Origin: Micromonospora siamensis
GTDB lineage: Bacteria; Actinomycetota; Actinomycetes; Mycobacteriales; Micromonosporaceae
Length of the DNA: 64,000 bases
Direction: 5' to 3'
Assembly (NCBI RefSeq): GCF_900090305.1
Contig: NZ_LT607751.1
Span: 1,116,001-1,180,000, forward strand
Shown: in pieces, positions 24,460 to 33,354 of the stretch
Layout of the letters: every line of letters begins with the position of its first letter
Numbering within the stretch: position 1 is the first letter of the stretch
The notes under the pieces: generated by a model
Database searches by the model: none
Told to the model about the DNA's origin: nothing
The model's input: the letters and a program-made list of their open reading frames with translations, nothing else
Made by a program: the position numbers and the translations under genes

Positions 24460-24596
24460 GGCCGTGGTGGGTGATCCGAGGACTTGCGGTTGCGTGGGGG
24501 GCTCGGGTGTCCGGCCCATAGGGGTCACTTCAGTAAGCGAGTCGACGGTACCGGGCGTGGCACCGATGCGTGGCACTGGTCTCGTACCCTGTCGGC

Positions 24597-25463
24597 GTGT
24601 CATGGCGCCCCTCGTTCACGACCTTGCTGGCCGGGGTGGGCGCTGCGGCGGCCCTCGCCATGGGGTGTCTGCTCGACTGGATCAAGCCCAACTTCGCCGA
24701 ACAGATGCCGGTGACTGCCAACGTCGTGGCCGGGGCCGTCCTCGTGCCAGCGGAAATCTTCGTCGTGTACGGCATCGTCGACCGGCTGTTGTCCAGACGA
24801 CGCCAGCAGCGGTGGGCCAGTGTCGCGGCCGAACTCGCGCAAGCCATCGGCAAGAAGTGGTCCGATCTCCGTGAACTGCTTCACTACATGCGTCGACTCG
24901 ATGATCATCCCGACGGTGTCCCAGATTCAGAAGTTGTGATCACAAGGGCCGAGAGTGTCTGGGAAGCTCTTCGCCTTCAGGACGAGGCGCAGCCGTATGA
25001 AGTGCGAGGCACCGCGGACGCTCAATGGGACTTGCCGGACGGTTGCGACGAAGCCTTGGGTGACGTCCTCGGGGTCTGGATACAGATGTGGCCCGCAGGG
25101 CTGGACACGGAGCGGAAGGCGTTGCAGCGCCGTTTAGCAAGCGTCCTGCTTCCACGTCTGGCGGTCGATGATCCGGAGTTGACCTCGGCCGCCCGGTTGC
25201 TGGTTGACGCGATGAACGATCTCGATGATCTGCTGCAGGGGCTGAACGAGGTCGAGGAGCCATTTCCAATGTCGCCTTACTGGTCCCCGGACGTATCGGA
25301 GCTAAGTGATGCCGATCTGGACATGCGGCCGATGATCCCGCACGGCGCACCCGAATGCGCGCTCGGCAGTCTGCGTGAACTCCGTCGCGCGCTGCATGCG
25401 ATGGATCAACTTATCGAACGGGGTGATCGACTGATCAAGCTACTAACCGATCGGAGGCGGTGA
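24597..25463 (+). CDS. Hypothetical membrane-anchored protein
   Basis: 288 residues. Two hydrophobic spans near the N-terminus (FTTLLAGVGAAAALAMGCLL and TANVVAGAVLVPAEIFVVYG) are followed by a long, mostly helical, acidic cytoplasmic part. No catalytic motif is recognised. The GTG at 24597 is 7 nt after a TACCCT -10 box, suggesting a leaderless transcript. Lower third-position GC than neighbours (several A/T-ending codons) suggests an acquired gene in the accessory stretch. Confidence 0.7.
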   Translation: MSWRPSFTTLLAGVGAAAALAMGCLLDWIKPNFAEQMPVTANVVAGAVLVPAEIFVVYGIVDRLLSRRRQQRWASVAAELAQAIGKKWSDLRELLHYMRRLDDHPDGVPDSEVVITRAESVWEALRLQDEAQPYEVRGTADAQWDLPDGCDEALGDVLGVWIQMWPAGLDTERKALQRRLASVLLPRLAVDDPELTSAARLLVDAMNDLDDLLQGLNEVEEPFPMSPYWSPDVSELSDADLDMRPMIPHGAPECALGSLRELRRALHAMDQLIERGDRLIKLLTDRRR

Positions 25464-25481
25464 TCAGGTGATGACTGGGAG

Positions 25482-25516
25482 GCTGGTTGGCTAACGGGCC
25501 GAACAGCCAAACCAGC
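25482..25516. terminator. Hairpin after the hypothetical membrane protein
   Basis: GCTGGTTGGCT (25482-25492) pairs with AGCCAAACCAGC (25505-25516) with one bulged base and a 12-nt loop. It lies 19 bp past the stop codon. Confidence 0.55.
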
Positions 25517-25805
25517 AAGCGTCAGCGGACGATCACGGACCAGTCGACGCGCTCGGACCGGCGAGAGTGGCCAGTGAGCTGCATCGAGCGACCAACTCGT
25601 AACGCGTGGATCAGTTGGTTTGGTGGTGAACGCCGCTCCGCCGCCAACCTCGACGAGCAGCGCCCGACCGGCTGAGTCGTTTACGTCATCAGGCCGACAG
25701 CGCCAGCGACAGACACCCGCGCCGAGCACGCCCGTACGATCGGCGGGCTTGCACGGCGAGCGCCCGGCCCGGATCGAGACGCACCCGAACCGGGCCGGAC
25801 GCGAG
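25517..25805. other. Non-coding stretch
   Basis: No gene is supported in these 289 bp. A fragment at 25676-25688 (GAGTCGTTTACG) resembles the inner end of the 27-bp dispersed element, but the diagnostic CTCTCAAGT part is missing. Confidence 0.4.
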
Positions 25806-26291
25806 TCAGTCGAGCGCTGCAGCGAACATCCCCGCCTCGTACGACCCGCCGCGCTGGTGCACGATCACCGCCAACCGATTCGCCGCGTTGATCAGCGCCA
25901 CCAGACACACCAACGCCCCCACCTGCTCCTCGTCGTAGTGCTTCCGCACCAACCCCCACGTCTCGTCGGAGACGCCGGTGAAGGCATCCGCCAGCCGGGT
26001 CCCCTCCTCCGCCAACGCCAACGCCGCCTGCTCTGCCTCGCTGAACACCGTCGACTCCCGCCAAGCCGCCACCAGGCTCAGCCGCACCGAAGACTCGCCA
26101 GCGGCAAGAGCCTCCTTCACGTGCATGTCGATGCACCACCCGCACCCGTTGATCTGGCTGGCCCGCAGCGACACCAGCTCCTGGACCGACTTCGGCAGCG
26201 TCGACTGCTGGACGACCAGTCCGGCGTTGGCGAACCGCTTGGCGAACTTCGTCGCGACCGCGTTCTCGAGGAGGTTGAATCGAGCGTCCAT
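25806..26291 (-). CDS. Carboxymuconolactone decarboxylase-family protein (AhpD-like)
   Basis: 161 residues. The redox motif is NGCGWCIDMHVKEAL, with Cys50 and Cys53 and the proton-relay His57 as in AhpD-type peroxidase partners. It should reduce peroxide-detoxifying enzymes or act as an alkylhydroperoxidase itself. The ATG at 26289-26291 follows GAAGGACGG. It diverges from a SigJ-type sigma factor gene; that pairing is frequent in actinobacteria, where the sigma factor transcribes the redox gene. Confidence 0.92.
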   Translation of the reverse strand: MDARFNLLENAVATKFAKRFANAGLVVQQSTLPKSVQELVSLRASQINGCGWCIDMHVKEALAAGESSVRLSLVAAWRESTVFSEAEQAALALAEEGTRLADAFTGVSDETWGLVRKHYDEEQVGALVCLVALINAANRLAVIVHQRGGSYEAGMFAAALD

Positions 26292-26454
26292 CGTTTCCGT
26301 CCTTCGTTCCGGTGAGCTGGGACGAACACGAGATGCCGCGGACGGCGCAGCCGTGACAGCACCACCACCGTGACGGGAGCCACAGCGCAAGCCCGTCACA
26401 GAACCACCGACGGCGGCATCACATGCGAAAGGCAGCAACGAAAAGGAGCAACCC

Positions 26455-27354
26455 ATGGCGGCACCCGACCTGGCCACCGAGGCGTTCCTGAGGCACCGCA
26501 ACCTGCTCTTCACCGTCGCGTACGAAATGCTCGGCTCGGCGGCCGACGCGGAGGACGTACTCCAGGAGACCTGGCTGCGGTGGGCGGGCGTCGACCTGGC
26601 GGAGGTCCGCGAGCAGCGCGCCTACCTGGTGCGGATCACCACCCGCCAGGCGCTCAGCCGGTTGCGGACGGTGGGCCGCCGCAGGGAGTCCTACGTCGGG
26701 TCGTGGCTGCCCGAGCCGCTGCTCACCGCCCCCGACGTCGCCGAGGACGTCGCGCTGGCCGACAGCGTGTCGATGGCGATGCTGCTGGTGCTGGAAACCC
26801 TCGCGCCGACCGAACGCGCCGTGTTCGTGCTCCGCGAGGTCTTCGATCTCGGGTACGACGAGATCGCCGAAGCCGTCGACAAGAGTCCCGCCGCCGTGCG
26901 GCAGATCGCCCACCGGGCCCGCGCGCACGTCGCCGCCCGCCGGCCCCGCCAGGCCGTCTCCGCGACCGAGACCCGGTACGCGCTGAGCGCGTTCCAGCGG
27001 GCCGTCGAGACCGGCGACCTCCAGGGCCTGCTCGACATCCTCGCCCCCGACGTGGTGCTGCTCGGCGACGGTGGCGGCGTGAAGCAGGCCGTCCCGCGCC
27101 CGATCCTCGGCGCTGACAAGGTCGCCCGGCTGCTCGTCGGCGGCTGGGCGAAGGTCGCGGCCAGCACCTCCTGGCAGCCGACCCTGGTCAACGGCCACCC
27201 CGCGCTCGTTGTCCACCTCGACGGCGAGCTGGACACCGTCGTCGCGCTGCGGATCGAGGACGGCCGGATCACCGGCCTCTACGCCGTCCGCAACCCCGCG
27301 AAGCTGTCGCACATGATGCGGGAGACCGCGCTGAGCCGCACGAGCGGAGCGTGA
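26455..27354 (+). CDS. ECF sigma factor of the SigJ/ECF41 type with SnoaL-like tail
   Basis: 299 residues. Region 2 reads RHRNLLFTVAYEMLGSAADA and EDVLQETWLRWA; region 4 reads LAPTERAVFVLREVFDLGYD with EIAEAVDKSPAAVRQIAHRA. A C-terminal SnoaL-like domain begins at about residue 170 (YALSAFQRAVETGDLQGLLD) and in ECF41 proteins modulates activity in place of an anti-sigma factor. AAAGGAG lies 7 nt before the ATG. The divergent AhpD-like gene is the likely target. The TGA stop is formed by the first bases of a dispersed 27-bp repeat. Confidence 0.94.
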   Translation: MAAPDLATEAFLRHRNLLFTVAYEMLGSAADAEDVLQETWLRWAGVDLAEVREQRAYLVRITTRQALSRLRTVGRRRESYVGSWLPEPLLTAPDVAEDVALADSVSMAMLLVLETLAPTERAVFVLREVFDLGYDEIAEAVDKSPAAVRQIAHRARAHVAARRPRQAVSATETRYALSAFQRAVETGDLQGLLDILAPDVVLLGDGGGVKQAVPRPILGADKVARLLVGGWAKVAASTSWQPTLVNGHPALVVHLDGELDTVVALRIEDGRITGLYAVRNPAKLSHMMRETALSRTSGA

Positions 27355-27379
27355 GTCGTTCACGCTCTCAAGTCCGTAG
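27353..27379 (-). repeat. Solo copy of the 27-bp dispersed element, copy B
   Basis: Read on the minus strand it starts CTACGGACTTGAGAGC and ends GACTC, and is identical to the left arm of copy C (35365-35391). It overlaps the sigma-factor stop codon by two bases. No partner arm is seen within several hundred bases. Confidence 0.88.
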
Positions 27380-27544
27380 CGTCCCGAGAGGCACCCACGG
27401 CCGGCCACGGCCCACCGGTCGGCGTCGGGAAGCCCGGGAGCCGAGGACGGTCACGCCGCTGAGCCGGCACCGAGAGCGGCCACCCGCAGGGGGGTCGTGA
27501 ACGCGTCACGGACTCACTACGCTGGGCGGTGACGTTCGTGCAGC

Positions 27545-28891
27545 ATGAGTGTCTGGATCGGACGGTGTGACGTGAGCGCTCCTTGGGCCGGGCAGAGCTA
27601 CCGGTACTGGGCGTTCATCTCCTACTCGCACACCGACCGACGCTTCGCGCGGGCCCTGCACCGCCGCCTGGAGGGCTACCGGCTTCCGCGCCGCGTACGG
27701 CCCTCGCCCTGGAGCGCCGGGCCCTCGCCGGTGCGGCTGCGTCCCGTGTTCCGCGACCACGAGGAGTTGCCGGCGTCCACGGACCTCGGTGGCCACCTGC
27801 GGGTGGCGTTGGACCAGTCGCGGAACCTCGTCGTGCTCGCCTCGTCCGGTGCGGCGCGGTCCCGTTGGGTCGACAGCGAGGTCCGGCACTTCCTCGACCG
27901 GGGACGCGCCCACGACATCCTGCTCGTCGTGCGCGACGGCAACCCGGGTGACCCGCTGGATCCGGCGGTGCTGCCGCCCGCCCTGCGTGGCCGGGTCGAC
28001 GAGGCGCTGTGGGTGGACACCCGGGGCACCCGCCGGCCCAGCCGCACCGCGTTCCTGCGCCTCGTCGCCGGCATGGTCGGCGTCGGCTTCGACGCGCTCT
28101 GGCGCCGCGACCGGCGGCGTCGGTGGCGTCGGGCGCTGAGCCTGTCGTTGGCGCTGACCCTGCTCTTCGGCATCGGCGGCGGGCTGGTCTGGCGGGCTCA
28201 GCGGCAGCGGGCCGACAGCCAGCCGAGCCGGCAGGTGCAGCAGTTCCGGGCCTTCTACCAAGCGAAGATCGAACGGGGGCTGCGGGACGAGGTGGTGGCG
28301 CCCGGCGCGTCGCCATCCACCGTCGACTTCCAGATCCTGCGGTCGGAGGATCTCAACGGTGACGACCGGCTCGACTACTTCGTGATCAACCATACGACGT
28401 ACTACTGCGGTTCCGGCGGCTGCCACACCGAGGTCTACGTCGCCGACGGTGGGGGCAGGTTCCACCAGGTCCTGACCATGTTCGCCGCCAGCACGCCGCG
28501 CACCCGCCCGACCGGCTCCGGGGCCTGGAAGGAAATCCTCGCCACCACCTACCAGGTCGCGAACCAGCCGGTGTACGACGTCTATGCCTCCACCGGCGCC
28601 GGGTACCAGCTCAGCCGGCTCGAGTTCTGCGGCAAGGTGTTCATCGAGTACTGCCACGACCCGCAGGTGGTCCTGCCGTTGAAGCAGGCTGCGCCGACCG
28701 CGCCGCTGGTGCGGCGAGGAGCAGCGGTGCGGACTGCTCCGGACGCTGCCGCTCCAGCGCTGAGCTTGGAGCCGCAGTACGGGAGCCGCCCCCGGGTGGT
28801 CGGCCGGGTGCTGGATGCGCCCTGGTTTCTCGTCGAACTGTGGAAGGGCGAATCGGGCTTCGTGTCCGCCGACGACGTGTCGAAGAGCTAG
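27545..28891 (+). CDS. TIR-domain transmembrane protein with extracellular SH3-like end
   Basis: 448 residues. The TIR domain covers about 20-165, with FISYSHTD (24-31), RPVFRDHEELP, and the catalytic-type Glu112 in WVDSEV used by NAD-cleaving TIRs. An Arg-rich stretch (RRDRRRRWRR) precedes one membrane span at about 197-216, which places TIR in the cytoplasm. Outside are a Ca-loop-like DLNGDDRLD (269-277), a Cys-rich YYCGSGGC and an SH3b-like end (about 388-445). Bacterial TIRs often act in phage defence or signalling; the function here is unknown. A GTG at 27572 is an alternative start. Confidence 0.82.
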   Translation: MSVWIGRCDVSAPWAGQSYRYWAFISYSHTDRRFARALHRRLEGYRLPRRVRPSPWSAGPSPVRLRPVFRDHEELPASTDLGGHLRVALDQSRNLVVLASSGAARSRWVDSEVRHFLDRGRAHDILLVVRDGNPGDPLDPAVLPPALRGRVDEALWVDTRGTRRPSRTAFLRLVAGMVGVGFDALWRRDRRRRWRRALSLSLALTLLFGIGGGLVWRAQRQRADSQPSRQVQQFRAFYQAKIERGLRDEVVAPGASPSTVDFQILRSEDLNGDDRLDYFVINHTTYYCGSGGCHTEVYVADGGGRFHQVLTMFAASTPRTRPTGSGAWKEILATTYQVANQPVYDVYASTGAGYQLSRLEFCGKVFIEYCHDPQVVLPLKQAAPTAPLVRRGAAVRTAPDAAAPALSLEPQYGSRPRVVGRVLDAPWFLVELWKGESGFVSADDVSKS

Positions 28892-28908
28892 CCGGGCAGG
28901 GCCCCGGG

Positions 28909-30588
28909 TCAGTCGACCGTCGGCAGCTTCGGCCCGAGCACGTCGTCGGCGTCCACGATCGTGTACGCGTACCCCTGCTCGGCGAGGAACCGCTGCCGGT
29001 GCGCCGCGTACTCGGTGTCGATGGTGTCCCGGGAGACCACCGAGTAGAAGTGCGCCTGCCGGCCGTCGGCCTTCGGCCGCAACACCCGGCCCAGCCGCTG
29101 CGCCTCCTCCTGCCGCGAGCCGAAGGTCCCCGACACCTGGATCGCCACCGCCGCCTCCGGCAGGTCGATCGAGAAGTTCCCCACCTTCGAGATCACCAGG
29201 GTGCGCAGCTCGCCGGAACGGAACGCGTCGAACAACCGCTCCCGCTCCTTGTTCGTCGTCGAGCCCTCCACGATCGGCGCGTCCAGGTATTCGCCCAACT
29301 GGTGCAGCTGGTCGAGGAACCCGCCGATCACCAGCACCTGCTCCTGCGGGTGCCGCTCCACCAGCGCCTTCACCACCGGCAGCTTCGTCCGGGCGGTCGC
29401 CGCCATCCGGTAGCGCTCCTCGGCCTCCGCCGTCGCGTACGCCATCCGCTCCGCGTCGGTCAGCGTCACCCGCACCTCGACACACTCCGCCGGGGCGATC
29501 CAACCCTGCTGCTCGATGTCCTTCCACGGCGCGTCGTACCGCTTCGGGCCGATCAGCGAGAAGACGTCACCCTCCCGGCCGTCCTCGCGTACCAGAGTCG
29601 CCGTCAACCCCAGCCGGCGGCGGGCCTGGAGGTCCGCGGTGAACCGGAAGATCGGCGCGGGCAGCAGGTGCACCTCGTCGTAGACGACCAGGCCCCAGTC
29701 GCGGGCGCCGAACAGGTCCAGGTGGGTGAACGCGCCGCCGCGCCGCGAGGTGAGCACCTGGTACGTCGCGATGGTGACCGGGCGGATCTCCTTGCGCTCA
29801 CCCGAGTACTCGCCGATCTCCTCCTCGGTCAGCGACGTACGCGCGATCAGCTCCCGCTTCCACTGCCGCCCCGCGACCGTGTTCGTCACCAGGATCAGCG
29901 TGGTGGCCTTCGCCTCGGCCATCGCCGCCGCCCCGACCAGCGTCTTGCCCGCGCCGCACGGCAGCACCACCACGCCCGACCCGCCGGCCCAGAACGCCTC
30001 CACGGCCTCCCGCTGGTACGACCGCAGCGTCCACGGCTTCGACCCGTCCTTGCCGGCCTCCGCCAGGTCGATCGGGTGCGCCTCGCCGTCCACGTAACCG
30101 GCCAGGTCCTCCGCCGGCCAGCCCAACTTCAACAGCGCCTGCTTCAACCGGCCCCGCTCCGACGGGTGCACCTGGATGGTGTCGTCGTCGATCTTGTTGC
30201 CGAGCATGCCGGCGAGCTTCTTGCTCTTCGCCACCTCGATCAGGACCATCCGGTCCAGGCCACGCAGCACCAGGCCGTGCGCCGGGTCGTTGGCCAGCTG
30301 CAACCGGCCGTACCGGTCCATCGTCTCGGCCACGTCCACCAGCAGGGCGTGCGGCACCGGATAGCGGGAGAACTTGAGCAGCGCGTCCACCACCGCCTCG
30401 GCGTCGTGCCCGGCGGCCCGCGCGTTCCACAACCCCAGCGGCGTCAGCCGGTAGGTGTGCACGTGCTCCGGGGAGCGTTCCAGCTCCGCGAACGGGGCGA
30501 TCGCCATCCGGCAGGCCTGCGCGTCCGGGTGGTCGATCTCCAGGAGCAGCGTCTTGTCCGACTGCACGATCAGTGGTCCACCGCTCAC
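28909..30588 (-). CDS. DNA repair helicase XPB-like (superfamily 2)
   Basis: 559 residues. An N-terminal XPB-type damage-recognition region precedes the helicase core. Motif I is LPCGAGKT near residues 209-216, motif II is DEVH in VVYDEVHLLPA, motif III is LTATLVRED (containing the RED motif region), and motif VI is QRLGRVLRPK. Bacterial XPB unwinds DNA 3' to 5' and is thought to act in repair. The GTG at 30586-30588 follows GAGAGGA. The helicase-associated protein gene lies upstream on the same strand, separated by 216 bp and a hairpin. Confidence 0.94.
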   Translation of the reverse strand: MSGGPLIVQSDKTLLLEIDHPDAQACRMAIAPFAELERSPEHVHTYRLTPLGLWNARAAGHDAEAVVDALLKFSRYPVPHALLVDVAETMDRYGRLQLANDPAHGLVLRGLDRMVLIEVAKSKKLAGMLGNKIDDDTIQVHPSERGRLKQALLKLGWPAEDLAGYVDGEAHPIDLAEAGKDGSKPWTLRSYQREAVEAFWAGGSGVVVLPCGAGKTLVGAAAMAEAKATTLILVTNTVAGRQWKRELIARTSLTEEEIGEYSGERKEIRPVTIATYQVLTSRRGGAFTHLDLFGARDWGLVVYDEVHLLPAPIFRFTADLQARRRLGLTATLVREDGREGDVFSLIGPKRYDAPWKDIEQQGWIAPAECVEVRVTLTDAERMAYATAEAEERYRMAATARTKLPVVKALVERHPQEQVLVIGGFLDQLHQLGEYLDAPIVEGSTTNKERERLFDAFRSGELRTLVISKVGNFSIDLPEAAVAIQVSGTFGSRQEEAQRLGRVLRPKADGRQAHFYSVVSRDTIDTEYAAHRQRFLAEQGYAYTIVDADDVLGPKLPTVD

Positions 30589-30771
30589 GCCAGCGTCCTC
30601 TCCATGGCCGGGGGCGTCCGCCCTGCTCCGGCGGGCTGCACCCACCCCGGGCCGACCATCCAGTGTTGCACGCCGATCGGTGGGCCCGAAAAAGTTCGCC
30701 GCCCGGTGCAACTTCCAAAGATTGGTAAACGTCATGCAGAGGGGCGGGTCTGCTGTGCGCGTTCGATGGAT

Positions 30772-30801
30772 CGGGGGCGAGCGCGCTCCTGCCCGCCCCC
30801 G
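30772..30801 (-). terminator. Hairpin after the helicase-associated gene
   Basis: CGGGGGCG (30772-30779) pairs with CGCCCCCG (30794-30801). It begins 4 bp past the 821-residue gene's stop and would separate that transcript from the XPB gene. Confidence 0.55.
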
Positions 30802-30804
30802 TAA

Positions 30805-33270
30805 TCAGTCCTCCAGCACCGCGGCGGTGATCCGGTGCAGGGCGAAGGTGTGCAACATCTCGGTGCGTTCGTCCTCGGCGCGCAGATAGCCGGCACCCAT
30901 CGACACCGGCCGGACCAGCCGCGACGCGGTCGCCCCGTGCGCGTCGACATAGCCGACCCAGACCAGCGCCTTGTCCCGGACCGCCTGCTGGAGCACCGCC
31001 AGCGCCTCCCCGTGACCGGTCACCGGGGCCGGACCACCCGGAGTGCCCCGCACCACGGCGGGGGCCCGCCGGGCCGCCCGCGCCGCCGCGTCACCCCGGC
31101 GGATCTGCTCCACCACCCCCAGCAGCCGCGGCATCGCCAGCTTCGGCGTCGCCAGCGGGTCCAGCGCCCGCGTCGCCACCGGCGTCCGCCCCGGCGCCCG
31201 CCGGGACTTCGGCCGGGCCAGCACCGCCGCGCCGGAGGCGTCCTCCGGCACCGGCGCGTACCCGGCGTCCCGCAACGCCACCAGCATCCGGTTCACCTGG
31301 TACGGCGTGACCAGCACCGTCGGGGCCAGCCGGCGGAACGCCAACGGCTCCAACCGGCGGTCCGCCAGCACCTCGGTCAACAATGCCTCGTCGTCGCTGC
31401 GCACGTACGCCCCCGCCGAGCCGACCCGCAGCCCGCCGTGCTTGCGCGCCACGTCGTCCACCAGATAGGTCAACCCCTGCGGGATCGGGGTACGCGACCG
31501 ACGGCGGAACAGCGCGTGCAGGTCGTCGGCCGTGTAGCCGGCGTCCAGGGCCCGCCGGACGCTCGCCGTGGTGACCCGGTGCACGCTCGCCCCACCCGCC
31601 GACTCGTGCTCGGCGATCACGTCCAGCTCACCGGCCAACGCCGGATCGGGCGGGCCGGGCACCACCACGCTCAGGTCGGCCTGCACCAGGAAGTGGTCCA
31701 CCGGGGCGGGCAGCAGCGCGTCCAGGGCGCGTACCGCCGTCGACGGGTCACCCGACTCCGCCTCGGAGAGCAGCCCCAGCGGGTCGCCGCCCCGCTCGTC
31801 GGCGTCCGTCACGTCGGCCAGCAGCAGCCGCCCGTACGAGGTGAGTGCCGCCAGCCCGGTCACGCCCAGCTGGGCGGCCTCGGCCAGCACCTCCCGGTGC
31901 GCCACCTCCCGGCCCCGGGCCCGTCGGGGCGACCGCCACTCCAGCAGGGCCAGCACCTCGTCCGGGGTGGGCGCGGTGGCCGGCTCCAGGTCGGCCAGGA
32001 CCGCCAGCACGGCCCGGCGGGCGGCGGGCGCTCCGGCCCGTTCCGCCTCGGCGGAGAGCACCGAGATCGGCCGGTCCCGGTCGTCGCGCTGCCCCACCAG
32101 GCCCACCTGGCGGGTCATCGTCAGCCACGCCCGGGCCAGCTGCTCCCAGCGTTGGGCCAGCGACATGGCCCGCCACACCTCGTACCCGCCGGTGGGCAGC
32201 ACCTGCTGGTCGCCGCCGTACCGGGTGGTGGCGGTGCCGGTCAGCTCCAGCTCGCCGAGCAGCCCGGCCGCGTACGCCACCTCGAACAGCAGCGCGGTGG
32301 TCGGATCGTCCAGCCCCAGCACCCGGGCGAGCCGGCGCAGGTCACGCACCCCGACGCCGCCCGAGCGGAGCACCGGCGCCGGCTCGGCGGCCAGCGCCTC
32401 CAGCAGCGCCTCGGTGTGGCGTACCACCTCCATGGCCTGCCCGGCGCCGGCCGAGTCGACGGCCTTCGCCTCGCGCGGCGGCGCGGACACCGGCGGCGGG
32501 GTGGTGCTGACCGGTCCGAGCGGGCCGGTGTCCCGGCGCAGCAGCAGCCCCACCTCGCGGGGCAGCTCCACGGTGCCGCTGCCCTTGCTGGCGGAGATCG
32601 GGACGAGCAGCCGGTTGTCGACCAGCCAGCGGATCGGCGAGCCGGTCGGCGCGCCCCCGTTGGTGGCGTCCGGGGGAAGGGTGTCCTCCGCCCCGACGGC
32701 GGGGGCCTGCAACGCCCCCGGGGGCACGCTGCCGACCGGCGGGCCGGCGGCGAGCCGGTCCAGGATCGCCCGGGCCGACGGCGGGGCGGCGAGCAGCGTA
32801 CGGCGCAGCTTCGCCGGGTCCGCGCAGAGCGCGGCCGTCCGCACGTCCAGCTCCGCCGCCGGTCGGCCGAGCCCCGCCGGGTACGGCGAGACCTCGTCGA
32901 CGCCGCCGACGACGAGCAGGACGTGTTCGGGGCCGTACAGCAGGAACAGCGCCCGCAGCCGGTTCACCGCGTCCCGGACCAGGGCGGGGGCCGGCGGGCG
33001 GGCGCCGGCGGTGGCCATGGTGAGGATGGCCTCGGTGGAGGTGGCGCCCGAGTCCGGGTCGCGGGTCAGCCGGGCGGCGTCGAGGACCTGGAGGGTGAAC
33101 TGGTCCAGCCCGTCCAGGGCGCGCGCCACGGAGACCCGGGACTGGGCCCGGATGGCCAGCGCGGAGACGTCGGCGGGCACCGGCACGACGAGGTCCGGCC
33201 GCAGCTGGAGCAGCGCGGCGAGGGATTCGTCCGGCAGCGACCGCAGGTGGTCGGCGAGTGAGGTGGTCAT
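30805..33270 (-). CDS. Helicase-associated protein (Helicase_C_3 family)
   Basis: 821 residues without Walker motifs. The N-terminal half is helical with winged-helix-like repeats (LADHLRSLPDESLAALLQLR); the C-terminal part carries the XPB/Ssl2-like Helicase_C_3 region (VEQIRRGDAAARAARRAP to ALHRITAAVLED) including a WYL-like strand block LVRPVSMGAGYLRAEDERTE. Such proteins are conserved beside XPB in actinobacteria and may be its partner; this is inference from position. The ATG at 33268-33270 has a TAGCGT box 9 nt upstream. Confidence 0.85.
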   Translation of the reverse strand: MTTSLADHLRSLPDESLAALLQLRPDLVVPVPADVSALAIRAQSRVSVARALDGLDQFTLQVLDAARLTRDPDSGATSTEAILTMATAGARPPAPALVRDAVNRLRALFLLYGPEHVLLVVGGVDEVSPYPAGLGRPAAELDVRTAALCADPAKLRRTLLAAPPSARAILDRLAAGPPVGSVPPGALQAPAVGAEDTLPPDATNGGAPTGSPIRWLVDNRLLVPISASKGSGTVELPREVGLLLRRDTGPLGPVSTTPPPVSAPPREAKAVDSAGAGQAMEVVRHTEALLEALAAEPAPVLRSGGVGVRDLRRLARVLGLDDPTTALLFEVAYAAGLLGELELTGTATTRYGGDQQVLPTGGYEVWRAMSLAQRWEQLARAWLTMTRQVGLVGQRDDRDRPISVLSAEAERAGAPAARRAVLAVLADLEPATAPTPDEVLALLEWRSPRRARGREVAHREVLAEAAQLGVTGLAALTSYGRLLLADVTDADERGGDPLGLLSEAESGDPSTAVRALDALLPAPVDHFLVQADLSVVVPGPPDPALAGELDVIAEHESAGGASVHRVTTASVRRALDAGYTADDLHALFRRRSRTPIPQGLTYLVDDVARKHGGLRVGSAGAYVRSDDEALLTEVLADRRLEPLAFRRLAPTVLVTPYQVNRMLVALRDAGYAPVPEDASGAAVLARPKSRRAPGRTPVATRALDPLATPKLAMPRLLGVVEQIRRGDAAARAARRAPAVVRGTPGGPAPVTGHGEALAVLQQAVRDKALVWVGYVDAHGATASRLVRPVSMGAGYLRAEDERTEMLHTFALHRITAAVLED

Positions 33271-33354
33271 CGTCGTTCCACGCTAGCCCGCAGGGACGAC
33301 GTCCCGCCCCCCGGACGTCCGGCTCGGCCGGGGTTGGGCGGGTACGTTCTCGAC

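Noticed and set aside
25676..25696. A possible ninth copy of the 27-bp element (GAGTCGTTTACG)
   Set aside because: Only the inner end matches; the diagnostic CTCTCAAGTC(C/T)GTAG part is missing, so chance cannot be excluded.
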